Of a DNA stretch of 64,000 nucleotides, positions 33,852-42,276 are shown piece by piece (position 1 is the stretch's first letter; each line of letters begins with the position of its first letter). The notes under the pieces were generated by a model that was not told where the DNA came from, did no database searches, and worked only from the letters and a program-made list of their open reading frames with translations. The DNA comes from Nostoc linckia NIES-25 (GTDB taxonomy: Bacteria > Cyanobacteriota > Cyanobacteriia > Cyanobacteriales > Nostocaceae), in assembly GCF_002368035.1 (NCBI RefSeq), contig NZ_AP018222.1, positions 5,908,748 to 5,972,747 on the forward strand, in the 5' to 3' direction. The translations under genes were made by a program, and so were the position numbers.

Positions 33852-34988
33852 TATTTTTACTTTATAAAATATTTAAAAATTAATTTTGAATGAGTTAGTT
33901 TTGGTAACTTAACCTAAAGTAAGGGGTATCTAAAATTTCATATACCTCAAACAACGCTTTAAAACGTTCTCTAACGAAGAACTTTGTTTATTTATGAATT
34001 TGCTACCCATCTTATATACACAACTAGTATTTGATTTTTGAAAAGCTATGTAGGGAGCTAGCCCAAGTAGCATGAAAGAGTTTCTCCGCTTGAGCATAGA
34101 CGCTCAAGGGACAGCTTCTCAGAGAGTACTGGCGTTGCGTTAGCGACAACATAACGCACCATTCTTAGATGATTTGGTACGTTAATTTTTAGCGTAACGC
34201 ACCCTACAAATATTTAATTTTTTTCAAAAATTAAACTGGATTCTTATATCAAGATACAGTTTATTAACAGCATAGTAAATTCATTTGACAAAAGATCCTA
34301 CTTTTCTTACTTTTCGCACTTAATTAGGACTTACGCTTTGACAGAAAATACCAAATATGGATGATTTAAAAACCACATCTGTCGTAGGGGCACAGCACTG
34401 CTGTGCCCCTACACCCAGGGTCTATTTACCATCAAAGAATGATTAATAAAAGCCTGAAACGGCCTATGCATAGAAACGCACACCATGATTAATTTGTACA
34501 GTGCGTAAGTCCTATTAATGTTACCCATATTCCAAGTTTTCAAGGCAATGCCCTGAGAGCTTGTTTTAAAAATTACCCAGTATAGTCTAAATAGAGATTT
34601 GCTGCTGATAAGCTTTGAAATCCCCATTTCTTTGTAATTAAATAAGAATAGTATATGCACTAACTTTTATTCTGGTTTATGAAGAATTAATCAAGATGTG
34701 ATTAATAGTTCTAAAGAAATTCAAAATTCCTGATGTGGACGAGGTAGCGATCGCCAGTTTACCAACAGCTAAAAACGGGATTTAGCCATACTTTAACAGG
34801 GTTATAGTTGAAGTTGACACTAATTTACAACTAGGTTCCCTTACATGGAATTTATTGTAATATCAGATACACGCAGTTGCCGGAATGCAATTAACAGTGT
34901 CATAAAGAAAAGGTGAAGAGTTAACCTGTAGGGTATAACTTACCCAAGAGTTGCCTGCACCTGTAGCTTCAATGGATCTATCACACTC
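33852..34988. other. Intergenic repeat region of 1.1 kb
   Basis: No gene is supported. It contains GCGTTAGCG-type dispersed repeats (34130-34205), the miniature element 34325-34514 with its central hairpin, and AT-rich sequence thereafter. A minus-strand open reading at 34409-34660 overlaps the element and has no coding support. The promoter of the FHA-cyclase gene is expected in the last 100-200 bp. Confidence 0.55.
34325..34514. mobile_element. 190-bp miniature inverted-repeat element (family 2), intact copy
   Basis: Perfect 12-bp terminal inverted repeats: TAGGACTTACGC at 34325-34336 and GCGTAAGTCCTA at 34503-34514. TTAAT is directly repeated at 34320-34324 and 34515-34519 as a 5-bp target duplication. 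The centre holds a GTAGGGG-type hairpin at 34384-34412. There is no coding capacity. A second copy of the same element, enlarged by an insertion in its hairpin, lies at 36691-37097. Confidence 0.75.
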
Positions 34989-36635
34989 ATGACTGAACTC
35001 ACCTTACGCCTACAAGAGGGAGATACCGAGACAACGATTGCAGTTGACCAAGATGTATTTACAATTGGTCGTTTGCCAGAATGTAACTTGTACCTACCTT
35101 TTGCTGGAGTATCCCGCAACCATGCGCGTATTTTAAAAACGGCTGAAGGTATGTGGACTATTGAAGATCTGGGCAGCAAAAACGGCACGCAGGTAAATAA
35201 ATATCTTCTAAACTGTCCCCAACAGTTACATCACGGCGATGTGGTTTGGCTGGGTAATGTTAGCTTGGTAGTGTTGCTCACAAATCCGGTTTCAGAATCG
35301 ACATTCACGCCAGAGTATGCCCCAACTTCGGAAACTAATGAGCAAAGAACAATCCTTCACAACGTCGAACAACTACAACAGCAATGGATTGCAGCTGATA
35401 GTAAAGATGGTAACATCAGCAATAAAGATAAAACCATTGCCCGTCTCAAAGACTTAGTTGATATCGCCAAAAATCTCTGTGCGGCGGCGTCCATAGAAGA
35501 GATTTTTTCCCAAGTGCAACAAGTTGTATTTCGTTACCTTGATAGTATCGATCGCTTGGCATTATTAATTGATGTTAATGGTTGCGGGCACTTAGAATTA
35601 GTGAATGCTGCCACCAGAAATGTTTCCCAACAAAAACATCTGCCTGCCGATGGTAGTTGGATTAGTCGTAGCATCTGCCAAAAGGTATTTGACGAGAAAG
35701 TCGCCATTCAAACAGGTGATACTCATCAGGACGAACGGTTTGCCAGCGAACAGAGTATTTTAGTCAAAGGCATTCGCAGTGCAATGGCAGTGCCTTTATG
35801 GGATGAAAATAAAGTTGTGGGCGTTCTTTATGCCGACGCCAATCTTTCTTCTTACCATTGGGCAAATGAAGGCGAGGAAGAACTGAGCTTTTTTTCAGCT
35901 TTAGCAAATCTTGTGGCTTCTAGCGTCCAGCGTTGGCTATTGGCAGAAAAACTCAAAACCGAAGAAGTAATTCGTCACCGACTAGAACGCTATCATTCTC
36001 CAGCAGTGGTACAGCAGCTGATATCTGTAGGCGCGTCGCCAGATGGACGTTTAGCCCCATCAGAGAGCGAAATTAGTATTTTATTTGCGGATTTAGTTGG
36101 TTTTACAGCAATTTCTGAGAGATTAACACCAACTGCGATCGCGCAATTATTAAATAATTTATTTGAAGAAATGCTCAAAGAAGTATTTACTTACGGGGGT
36201 ACTTTAGATAAATATATTGGCGATTGTATCATGGCATTTTTTGGCGCTCCAGAACCGCAGCCAGACCACGCCGATCGCGCCGTAGCTGCTGCTAAGGGAA
36301 TGCTAAATCGTCTCGAACATCTCAATGCCAATAATTTTTGGCAAGAACCCCTACAACTACGCATTGCAATTAATAGTGGTAAAGCCGTTGTCGGAGATGT
36401 TGGTAGTTCCCAAAGGGTAGACTATACAGCCTTAGGCGCAACAATAAATCTTGCAGCCCGTATGGAAGGAGTTTGTCCTCCGAGTGAATGCGTGATTAGT
36501 GAGGCTACTCATGCAATGCTTTCACAACCTTCAGATTTCCAAGAAATGGGAGATTATCGCTTCAAAGGTATCGATCGATTAGTGAAAGTTTATCAAACAA
36601 AATTGCAGCCAGTATCAACAATTATTAGTCATTAG
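34989..36635 (+). CDS. FHA-GAF adenylate cyclase
   Basis: The protein has 548 residues. The N-terminal FHA domain (about 5-90) shows TIGRLPECNLYLPFAGVSRN and LGSKNGTQVN, the phosphothreonine-binding motifs. A GAF domain follows (about 155-320) and then a class III cyclase domain (about 345-535). The cyclase has metal Asp in LFADLVGFTAI and YIGDCIMAFFG, the adenine-selecting lysine K408 (TLDKYIGD), Thr in VDYTALG, and Asn/Arg in INLAARMEG, so it should be a true adenylate cyclase. An FHA-bearing cyclase is known in Anabaena (CyaD-type), although I do not claim orthology. It would link Ser/Thr phosphorylation and a small-molecule signal to cAMP. No membrane segment is present. Confidence 0.93.
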   Translation: MTELTLRLQEGDTETTIAVDQDVFTIGRLPECNLYLPFAGVSRNHARILKTAEGMWTIEDLGSKNGTQVNKYLLNCPQQLHHGDVVWLGNVSLVVLLTNPVSESTFTPEYAPTSETNEQRTILHNVEQLQQQWIAADSKDGNISNKDKTIARLKDLVDIAKNLCAAASIEEIFSQVQQVVFRYLDSIDRLALLIDVNGCGHLELVNAATRNVSQQKHLPADGSWISRSICQKVFDEKVAIQTGDTHQDERFASEQSILVKGIRSAMAVPLWDENKVVGVLYADANLSSYHWANEGEEELSFFSALANLVASSVQRWLLAEKLKTEEVIRHRLERYHSPAVVQQLISVGASPDGRLAPSESEISILFADLVGFTAISERLTPTAIAQLLNNLFEEMLKEVFTYGGTLDKYIGDCIMAFFGAPEPQPDHADRAVAAAKGMLNRLEHLNANNFWQEPLQLRIAINSGKAVVGDVGSSQRVDYTALGATINLAARMEGVCPPSECVISEATHAMLSQPSDFQEMGDYRFKGIDRLVKVYQTKLQPVSTIISH

Positions 36636-36690
36636 ATATAGCAATCATATTTGCATTGTGAAATTATTCGTAGGGGCAATTGTTTAATAG

Positions 36691-37097
36691 TAAGACTTAC
36701 GCATTGACAGAAAATACCAAATATGGATTATTGAAAAACCACATCTGTCGTAGGGGTTTTAGCATTGCTCATTGGTGTCAACTTAAGCCCAAACGCCTAT
36801 CCCACACGCATTTTACCCCACCCCCAACCCCTCCCCTTAGCAAGGGGAGGGGAGGTTTTGCGCCAGCAAAGCCGGGGTGGGGTAATGCGGATCTTGATGG
36901 GAAGTGAGTAGAACTCGCTCATTACATTTTCATCAGGGTTTCACGTTAAGTTGACACGTATGAGCAATGCTGTACCCCTACATGCAGGGTCTATTTACTA
37001 TCAAAGAATGATTAATAAAAGCCTGAAACGACTTATGCATAGAAATGCACACCATAATTAATTTGTACAGTGAATGTAACTAGTTTGCGTAAGGCTT
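36691..37097. mobile_element. Second copy of miniature element family 2, enlarged by a nested insertion
   Basis: The left flank (TAAGACTTACGCATTGACAGAA onward) and the right flank (CAGGGTCTATTTACTATC to GTACAGT) align with the 34325-34514 copy. At the tip of the central hairpin the small loop is replaced by a 183-bp module (36775-36957). The right end is damaged: about 15 bases separate GTACAGT from GCGTAAGGCTT. Confidence 0.65.
36775..36957. mobile_element. 183-bp module with GTGTCAACTTAA inverted ends (copy A)
   Basis: Perfect 12-bp inverted ends: GTGTCAACTTAA at 36775-36786 and TTAAGTTGACAC at 36946-36957. An accessory hairpin block (ACCCCACCCC to GGGGTGGGGT, 36815-36883) sits inside and also occurs alone at 50612-50681. 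The module is located at the tip of a larger hairpin, as in copy B. Confidence 0.7.
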
Positions 37098-37256
37098 GAG
37101 TCATAGCTGAATTCCTCGAATTCTGTTAGCGCAGTCGGGCATAGCCCATTCTGAATTCTGACTTCTTCTTGATTGATATATTTTATTTTAAAAATAGTTA
37201 CCTACTTGTAATACTAAGCAGCTAGTTATAGCCATTAGTCGGTAGTTAATAGCAAC

Positions 37257-37450
37257 TCTGACTTTTCGCGTCATGTGGAAAAGCTAACGCAAAACCTAAC
37301 CCCCCAGCCCCCTTCCCTAGTAGGGAAGGGGGAGAAATCAAAGCCTCTACGCCACTTGCTACAACGGAGGGAACCTCCGCAACGCAGTGGCTCCTCCTTG
37401 CAGGGGAGAGGAATGGAAGTGGGGTTTTCCAGATACCGTGAAAAGTCAGA
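37257..37450. mobile_element. 194-bp miniature inverted-repeat element (family 3) with 8-bp duplication
   Basis: Terminal inverted repeats are TCTGACTTTTC (37257-37267) and GAAAAGTCAGA (37440-37450), perfect over 11 bp. ATAGCAAC lies directly on both sides (37249-37256 and 37451-37458). The interior contains a perfect 12-bp-stem hairpin (37308-37332) and no gene. Between 36636 and 37655 there is no coding sequence other than these elements. Confidence 0.75.
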
Positions 37451-37655
37451 ATAGCAACTAACTATTGACAAAATACTTTTTTAAGTATAAATACACATTT
37501 AATTGTATATATTACTTCAATTTTAATTGCGAAACTGTAATATCTAACAACCAGTTCTTAACTAAAAGACTAGAATTTGGGTGTGGCTTCCAAAATAGAT
37601 CTGTGTAACACTAGGAAGCCAACACTCAAGCTATGTTTTAACGGGAGGTCAGGTA

Positions 37656-39023
37656 ATGGCGATCGCCACGATTAATCCCGCCACTGGGGAAACGCTTAAA
37701 ACTTTTGAGCCACTCAATGATGCAGAAATTGACGCTAAACTCGATTTGGCAAATCGGGCTTTTGAAGGCTATCGCCAGACTAGTTTTCAAAAGCGATCGC
37801 ACTGGTTAACAAAAGCTGCCGATATTTTAGAGCAAGACAAAGCAGAATTTGCTAAATTGATGACTCTAGAAATGGGTAAGCCTTTCAAAGCTGCGATCGC
37901 CGAAGTCGAAAAATGCGCCGCAGTTTGTCGCTATTATGCCGAATACGCCCCTGGTTTTTTGGCAGATGTTTCTGTAAAAACCGATGCCAGCCATAGTTTT
38001 GTTCGCTACCAACCTTTAGGTGCAATTCTCGCAGTCATGCCGTGGAATTTCCCCTTCTGGCAAGTTTTCCGCTTTGCTGCACCGGCACTCATGGCGGGAA
38101 ATGTCGGCTTACTCAAACACGCTTCCAATGTGCCGCAGTGCGCCTTGGCAATTGAAGAAATTATTCGCCGCGCGGGTTTTCCAGAAGGTGTATTTCAAAC
38201 TTTATTGATTGGGGCTGCCAAAGTCGCCGGCTTAATGGCAGACGAAAGGATAAAAGCTGCCACCTTGACAGGAAGCGAACCAGCAGGCATATCCCTCGCC
38301 GTCGCCGCCGGCAAAGAAATTAAAAAAACCGTTTTGGAATTGGGAGGAAGCGATCCCTTCATTGTGTTAGCAAGTGCTGATTTAGAAGCAGCAGTTGTCA
38401 CAGCTACTACAGCGCGGATGTTGAATAACGGGCAATCATGTATTGCAGCAAAACGTTTTATTGTCGCAGAAGCGATCGCTGACAAATTTGAAAAATTGTT
38501 GTTAGATAAATTCGAGGCGCTGAAAGTGGGCGATCCCATGCAACCAGACACCGATATCGGGCCCTTGGCAACTCCTGGAATTCTCCAGGATTTAGACCAA
38601 CAAGTACAAACTGCTACAAAAAGTGGTGGTAAAGTCCTCATCGGTGGGCATCCATTATCAGATCGTCCAGGGAACTTTTATCCGCCAACCATTATCATAG
38701 ATATCCCGCCCGACACACCAATTGCAAAAGAAGAATTCTTTGGCCCGGTTGCTTTATTATTCCGGGTTCCAGATATCGATGCTGCCATAAAACTCGCTAA
38801 TGACACCCCCTTTGGCTTAGGTGCAAGCGCTTGGACAACCGACGATGGAGAACGCGATCGCTTGGTTGAAGAAATCCAAGCCGGTGCCGTATTTATCAAC
38901 GGTATGGTCAAATCAGATCCCCGATTGCCCTTTGGTGGTATTAAGCGTTCTGGATATGGCAGAGAATTGAGTATCCAGGGTATACATGAGTTTGTCAATG
39001 TTAAAACCGTGTGGGTGAAGTGA
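37656..39023 (+). CDS. Succinate-semialdehyde dehydrogenase, NAD(P)-dependent
   Basis: The protein has 455 residues, the usual length for this cyanobacterial aldehyde dehydrogenase. It shows ILAVMPWNFPFWQVFRF (near residue 125), the catalytic Glu in VLELGGSDPFIV (near 229), the nucleophilic C262 in NNGQSCIAAKRFIV, and a C-terminal FGGIKRSGYGRE. It oxidises succinic semialdehyde to succinate. The next gene, 205 bp downstream, encodes a ThDP enzyme that I assign as 2-oxoglutarate decarboxylase, so the two would form the alternative step from 2-oxoglutarate to succinate described in Synechococcus sp. PCC 7002. The start has a strong GGAGG site. The 2-oxoglutarate role also connects to nitrogen sensing. 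Confidence 0.92.
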   Translation: MAIATINPATGETLKTFEPLNDAEIDAKLDLANRAFEGYRQTSFQKRSHWLTKAADILEQDKAEFAKLMTLEMGKPFKAAIAEVEKCAAVCRYYAEYAPGFLADVSVKTDASHSFVRYQPLGAILAVMPWNFPFWQVFRFAAPALMAGNVGLLKHASNVPQCALAIEEIIRRAGFPEGVFQTLLIGAAKVAGLMADERIKAATLTGSEPAGISLAVAAGKEIKKTVLELGGSDPFIVLASADLEAAVVTATTARMLNNGQSCIAAKRFIVAEAIADKFEKLLLDKFEALKVGDPMQPDTDIGPLATPGILQDLDQQVQTATKSGGKVLIGGHPLSDRPGNFYPPTIIIDIPPDTPIAKEEFFGPVALLFRVPDIDAAIKLANDTPFGLGASAWTTDDGERDRLVEEIQAGAVFINGMVKSDPRLPFGGIKRSGYGRELSIQGIHEFVNVKTVWVK

Positions 39024-39227
39024 TTAGGAATTGGGGACTGGGGATTAGGGACTGGGTATTAGGAACTAAGTATTGGGATTAAGAATTAGAGATTACAAAC
39101 TAGGTTTTGGGAAAGATATTTTCATTCCCCACTTCCCAGTCCCCAGTCCCCACTTCCCAGTCCCCAATCCCCAATACCCAGTCTCCAGTCCCCAGCCCCC
39201 AATATTGTCGCTAGTCAGGAAATAATA
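39024..39227. repeat. G-rich/C-rich 7-8-bp repeat spacer
   Basis: Units like GGGACTGGGGATTAGG (about 39031-39060) are followed by CCCCACTTCCCAGTCCCC units (about 39127-39205), which are partly complementary. The block sits between two genes of one metabolic pair, so it must be tolerated by transcription or the second gene has its own promoter. Confidence 0.7.
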
Positions 39228-40871
39228 ATGAATACAGCAGAACTCTTGGTGCAATGCCTAGAAAATGAAGGAGTACAATATATTTTTGGACTTCCAGGTG
39301 AAGAAAACCTCCACGTTTTAGAGGCACTGAAACATTCTTCGATTAAATTTATTACGACTCGTCACGAACAAGGTGCAGCGTTCATGGCGGATGTCTACGG
39401 ACGGCTAACCGGAAAAGCCGGCGTGTGTCTTTCGACTCTCGGCCCTGGTGCCACAAACTTGATGACTGGGGTAGCAGATGCGAACCTCGATGGTGCACCT
39501 TTAGTGGCGATTACCGGTCAAGTGGGAACAGATAGAATGCACATTGAATCCCATCAATATTTAGATTTGGTGGCGATGTTTGCACCTGTTACTAAATGGA
39601 ATAAGCAAATTGTTAGACCGAGTATTACACCAGAAGTAGTGCGAAAAGCATTTAAGCGATCGCAATCCGAAAAACCTGGTGCAGTTCACATCGATTTACC
39701 AGAAAATATTGCTGCCATGCCTGTAGAAGGCAAACCTTTGCGTAAAGATAATATCGAAAAAACCTATGCCTCTTTTGCTAGCATTCGGGCAGCAGCAGCC
39801 GCAATTTGCCAAGCAGTTAATCCATTAATCTTAGTAGGAAATGGGGCAATTCGCGCTCAAGCTAGCGATGCAGTTACGCAATTTGCCACCTTGCTGAATA
39901 TACCTGTTGCTAATACCTTCATGGGTAAAGGCGTGATTCCCTACACCCATCAATTAGCCTTGTGGTCAGTGGGATTGCAGCAAAGAGATTTTATTACCTG
40001 TGGATTTGATAATACAGATTTAGTAATTGCGATCGGCTACGATTTAATAGAATTTTCTCCCAAAAAATGGAATCGCGACGGCAAAATTCCAGTCGTGCAT
40101 ATAGGTTTAAATCCAGCAGAAATTGATAGCAGTTATATTCCTCATGCCGAAGTCGTGGGAGACATTTCTGATTCCCTGTATGAAATCTTAAAATTAGCAG
40201 ACAGACAAGGAAAACCCGATCCCTTTGCCATTAGTTTACGAACAGATATTCGCGCCGATTACGAACAGTATGCCCATGATGACGAATTTCCCATTAAACC
40301 GCAAAAGTTAATTTATGACTTACGCCAAGTGATGGGGCCAGATGATATCGTCATCTCTGATGTTGGCGCACATAAAATGTGGATGGCGCGTCATTATCAC
40401 TGCCATAGCCCCAATACTTGTATTATTTCCAATGGCTTTGCGGCAATGGGTATTGCGATTCCTGGTGCTTTAGCGGCAAAACTCGTTCATCCCAACCGCA
40501 AAATTGTTGCTGTAACTGGCGATGGCGGCTTCATGATGAACTGCCAAGAATTAGAAACCGCCTTGCGCGTCGGTACGCCCTTTGTCACCATCATTTTTAA
40601 TGACGGTGGCTATGGATTAATTGAGTGGAAACAAGAAAATCAATTTGGCAAAGGAAACTCATCTTTTGTGCATTTTGGCAATCCTGATTTTGTCAAATTA
40701 GCTGAAAGCATGGGTTTAAAAGGTTACCGAGTTGAATCTACTTTAGATTTAATTCCCATACTCAAAGAAGCCCTCGCTCAAGATGTACCCGCAGTCATAG
40801 ATTGTCCTGTAGACTATCGGGAAAATCGCCGCTTTACCCAAAAAGCTGGTGAGTTGAGTTGTGCGCTGTAA
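39228..40871 (+). CDS. ThDP-dependent 2-oxoglutarate decarboxylase (often annotated acetolactate synthase)
   Basis: The protein has 547 residues with the three domains of ThDP enzymes: catalytic E47 in RHEQGAAFMADVYGR, a central domain and the ThDP-binding VTGDGGFMMNCQELETAL with NDGGYGLI near residue 460. It resembles acetolactate synthase large subunits. The position directly after succinate-semialdehyde dehydrogenase is that of the two-gene unit shown in PCC 7002 to carry 2-oxoglutarate decarboxylase activity. Biosynthetic acetolactate synthase is normally a separate gene with a small regulatory subunit, absent here. Ribosome site AGGAA lies nine bases upstream. Assignment is by family knowledge and context. 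Confidence 0.88.
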   Translation: MNTAELLVQCLENEGVQYIFGLPGEENLHVLEALKHSSIKFITTRHEQGAAFMADVYGRLTGKAGVCLSTLGPGATNLMTGVADANLDGAPLVAITGQVGTDRMHIESHQYLDLVAMFAPVTKWNKQIVRPSITPEVVRKAFKRSQSEKPGAVHIDLPENIAAMPVEGKPLRKDNIEKTYASFASIRAAAAAICQAVNPLILVGNGAIRAQASDAVTQFATLLNIPVANTFMGKGVIPYTHQLALWSVGLQQRDFITCGFDNTDLVIAIGYDLIEFSPKKWNRDGKIPVVHIGLNPAEIDSSYIPHAEVVGDISDSLYEILKLADRQGKPDPFAISLRTDIRADYEQYAHDDEFPIKPQKLIYDLRQVMGPDDIVISDVGAHKMWMARHYHCHSPNTCIISNGFAAMGIAIPGALAAKLVHPNRKIVAVTGDGGFMMNCQELETALRVGTPFVTIIFNDGGYGLIEWKQENQFGKGNSSFVHFGNPDFVKLAESMGLKGYRVESTLDLIPILKEALAQDVPAVIDCPVDYRENRRFTQKAGELSCAL

Positions 40872-40881
40872 AAATTTGATA

Positions 40882-40905
40882 GGAGACGCAATTAATCGCG
40901 TCTCC
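40882..40905 (+). terminator. Hairpin after the ThDP enzyme gene
   Basis: GGAGACGC, an 8-base loop and GCGTCTCC form a perfect stem ten bases after the stop codon. A T-rich tail (ATAACTTTT) is weak, so it may be a weak terminator or a processing hairpin. Confidence 0.5.
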
Positions 40906-40931
40906 ATAACTTTTGGTAGTGGTAGTGGTAG

Positions 40932-40959
40932 GGTGCGTTATGCCAAAGCCTAACGCACC
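40932..40959 (+). repeat. TGCGTTA hairpin repeat
   Basis: GGTGCGTTA and TAACGCACC form a perfect 9-bp stem around a 10-base loop, followed by ATTTTATT. Similar TAACGCACC sequences appear around 34150-34205. It could contribute to termination. Confidence 0.55.
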
Positions 40960-41361
40960 ATTTTATTGCTCTGAATTTATAGATAACAGCTTCATTTAAC
41001 TATGCCTATCAATAATTGTGTTTTTTATACTTTTATGTTATTCACAATAAAAAATTTATTTTATCTGAATAAAAAATATTATGTACTATATCTAAATAAG
41101 TCGAACCATTCTCAAATATTTCAATAAATGCTGTTTTAAAAATCCCAATATTATTCAACATGAGACTATGCTTTTGGCAGACGAATAAGAAAATTAATCG
41201 AGTTAATCTAGCAATTAAATAACAATTTCAATCTCAAGAATTTTGATTGATATCGTTAGTTATAGTTGACAGATAAATAGACAAAGAATTTTTCACAGCA
41301 AACACTTTTCAAACAACCTCTTACCACCTTCAGAACCTTTTAACTTCAAAAGGAGATACCA
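40960..41361. other. AT-rich intergenic region
   Basis: No gene is supported. The section is AT-rich with no dispersed hairpins from about 41000 to 41360 and should hold the promoter of the repeat protein gene. No specific motif was recognised. Confidence 0.45.
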
Positions 41362-41868
41362 ATGAACGCAAACCAGGGTAAAAATTTGCTCAAAATCCTT
41401 GCTGGCTTCGTGGGAGTTGTTAGTACTGGCGCTTTAATTAGTCTTCCGGTACACGCTCTGCCCCAAACTCTTTCTAGTAACTTGAAAAGTAATCAAGCTC
41501 TTATGGGCGATGGATTGTACTCCCAAGCAGGAGGAACCACGGATGGTTCTAACACAGGAACGCAACAGTATCCAAATAACGGCACCACCGGAACGCAACA
41601 GTATCCAAATAACGGTACCACCGGAACGCAACAGTATCCAAATAACGGCACCACAGGAACGCAGCAGTATCCAAATAACGGCACTACCGGAACGCAACAG
41701 TATCCAAATAACGGCACCACAGGAACGCAGCAGTATCCAAATAACGGCATTACCGGAACGCAGCAGTCTCCAAATAACGGCGCCACTGGAACGCAGCAAA
41801 ATACAGGTGATAACAACACAACAGGTGGACAAAATAGTAATGATGGCGGTGTCAGAGCGCTATGGTAA
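41362..41868 (+). CDS. Exported low-complexity protein with seven 11-residue repeats
   Basis: A strong AGGAG lies seven bases before the ATG. The 168-residue product has a signal peptide (ILAGFVGVVSTGALISLPVHA) and then a tail of seven full repeats of GTQQYPNNGTT (last copies ending IT and AT), plus a partial eighth. No cysteine or catalytic motif is seen. The Asn/Gln/Thr/Gly-rich repeat suggests an extracellular, flexible or adhesive chain. The DNA repeat period is 33 bp, so copy-number changes would keep the frame. A hairpin follows at 41890. Confidence 0.85.
   Translation: MNANQGKNLLKILAGFVGVVSTGALISLPVHALPQTLSSNLKSNQALMGDGLYSQAGGTTDGSNTGTQQYPNNGTTGTQQYPNNGTTGTQQYPNNGTTGTQQYPNNGTTGTQQYPNNGTTGTQQYPNNGITGTQQSPNNGATGTQQNTGDNNTTGGQNSNDGGVRALW
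41557..41787 (+). repeat. 33-bp tandem repeat x 7 within the coding sequence
   Basis: Seven units of 33 bp starting GGAACGCARCAG; most differences lie in third codon positions, so selection keeps the peptide. The last two units diverge in amino acids. Confidence 0.92.
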
Positions 41869-41889
41869 TTAACTAGCCATACACAAATT

Positions 41890-41910
41890 AGGAAGCTTGT
41901 TAAGCTTCCT
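41890..41910 (+). terminator. Hairpin downstream of the repeat protein gene
   Basis: AGGAAGCTT and AAGCTTCCT form a perfect 9-bp stem with loop GTT, 21 bases after the stop codon. The following GCTTGTAGTT is not a strong T-run, so efficiency is uncertain. Confidence 0.55.
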
Positions 41911-42145
41911 GCTTGTAGTTAAATGATTTCAAATACTGGCTGTTATTAACAGTAAATGCAGTAGAAAAGATGAGATGTGCTACTAATTGATTCGATTTCT
42001 ACTGCAAAATTTTTGACAATCTTATTTTACCCGATCCTGGAAATTAATTTGGATAAGTAAAGATTATATTATTTTATTTTTCTATTCATCAAATATCGTT
42101 ATCGAATGGCTATAGCAGTTAAAGCATAGTTTAGGAGATAAAACG

Positions 42146-42211
42146 ATGGTAAAATCCCGGCATCAAGAAACTTTAGTTGCCTGTTGCCTATTGCTTTCGA
42201 TATATATATAA
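42146..42211 (+). CDS. Possible 21-residue upstream peptide
   Basis: AGGAGA lies close to an ATG that opens a short reading frame, MVKSRHQETLVACCLLLSIYI, ending at an AT microsatellite. A hydrophobic C-terminal half resembles the start of a signal peptide. It may be a leader peptide, or the disrupted original start of the L,D-transpeptidase gene downstream, which is in another frame and has stops between. Evidence is the ribosome site only. Confidence 0.3.
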   Translation: MVKSRHQETLVACCLLLSIYI

Positions 42212-42276
42212 ATAATTCAACAATCGCTAATTAATGAGACGATCGAGTATTGATTGCAAAAAAATTAATTTGTTCA

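Noticed and set aside
34409..34660. Minus-strand 83-codon reading
   Set aside because: Half of it lies in the miniature element 34325-34514, and no ribosome site or family is seen.
36680..36907. Forward 75-codon reading before the TCA-bypass genes
   Set aside because: It is entirely within nested miniature elements.
39228..40871. Biosynthetic acetolactate synthase
   Set aside because: No small subunit gene is nearby, and the neighbour is succinate-semialdehyde dehydrogenase, as in the known 2-oxoglutarate decarboxylase unit. The call remains testable.
41557..41787. CRISPR-like array of evenly spaced repeats
   Set aside because: There are no unique spacers; the whole 33-bp unit repeats and is translated.
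41434..41832. Long open readings on both strands and in a second forward frame over the 33-bp repeats
   Set aside because: The period is a multiple of three, so any frame open in one unit is open in all. Only the 41362 frame has a ribosome site, a signal peptide and silent third-position variation.
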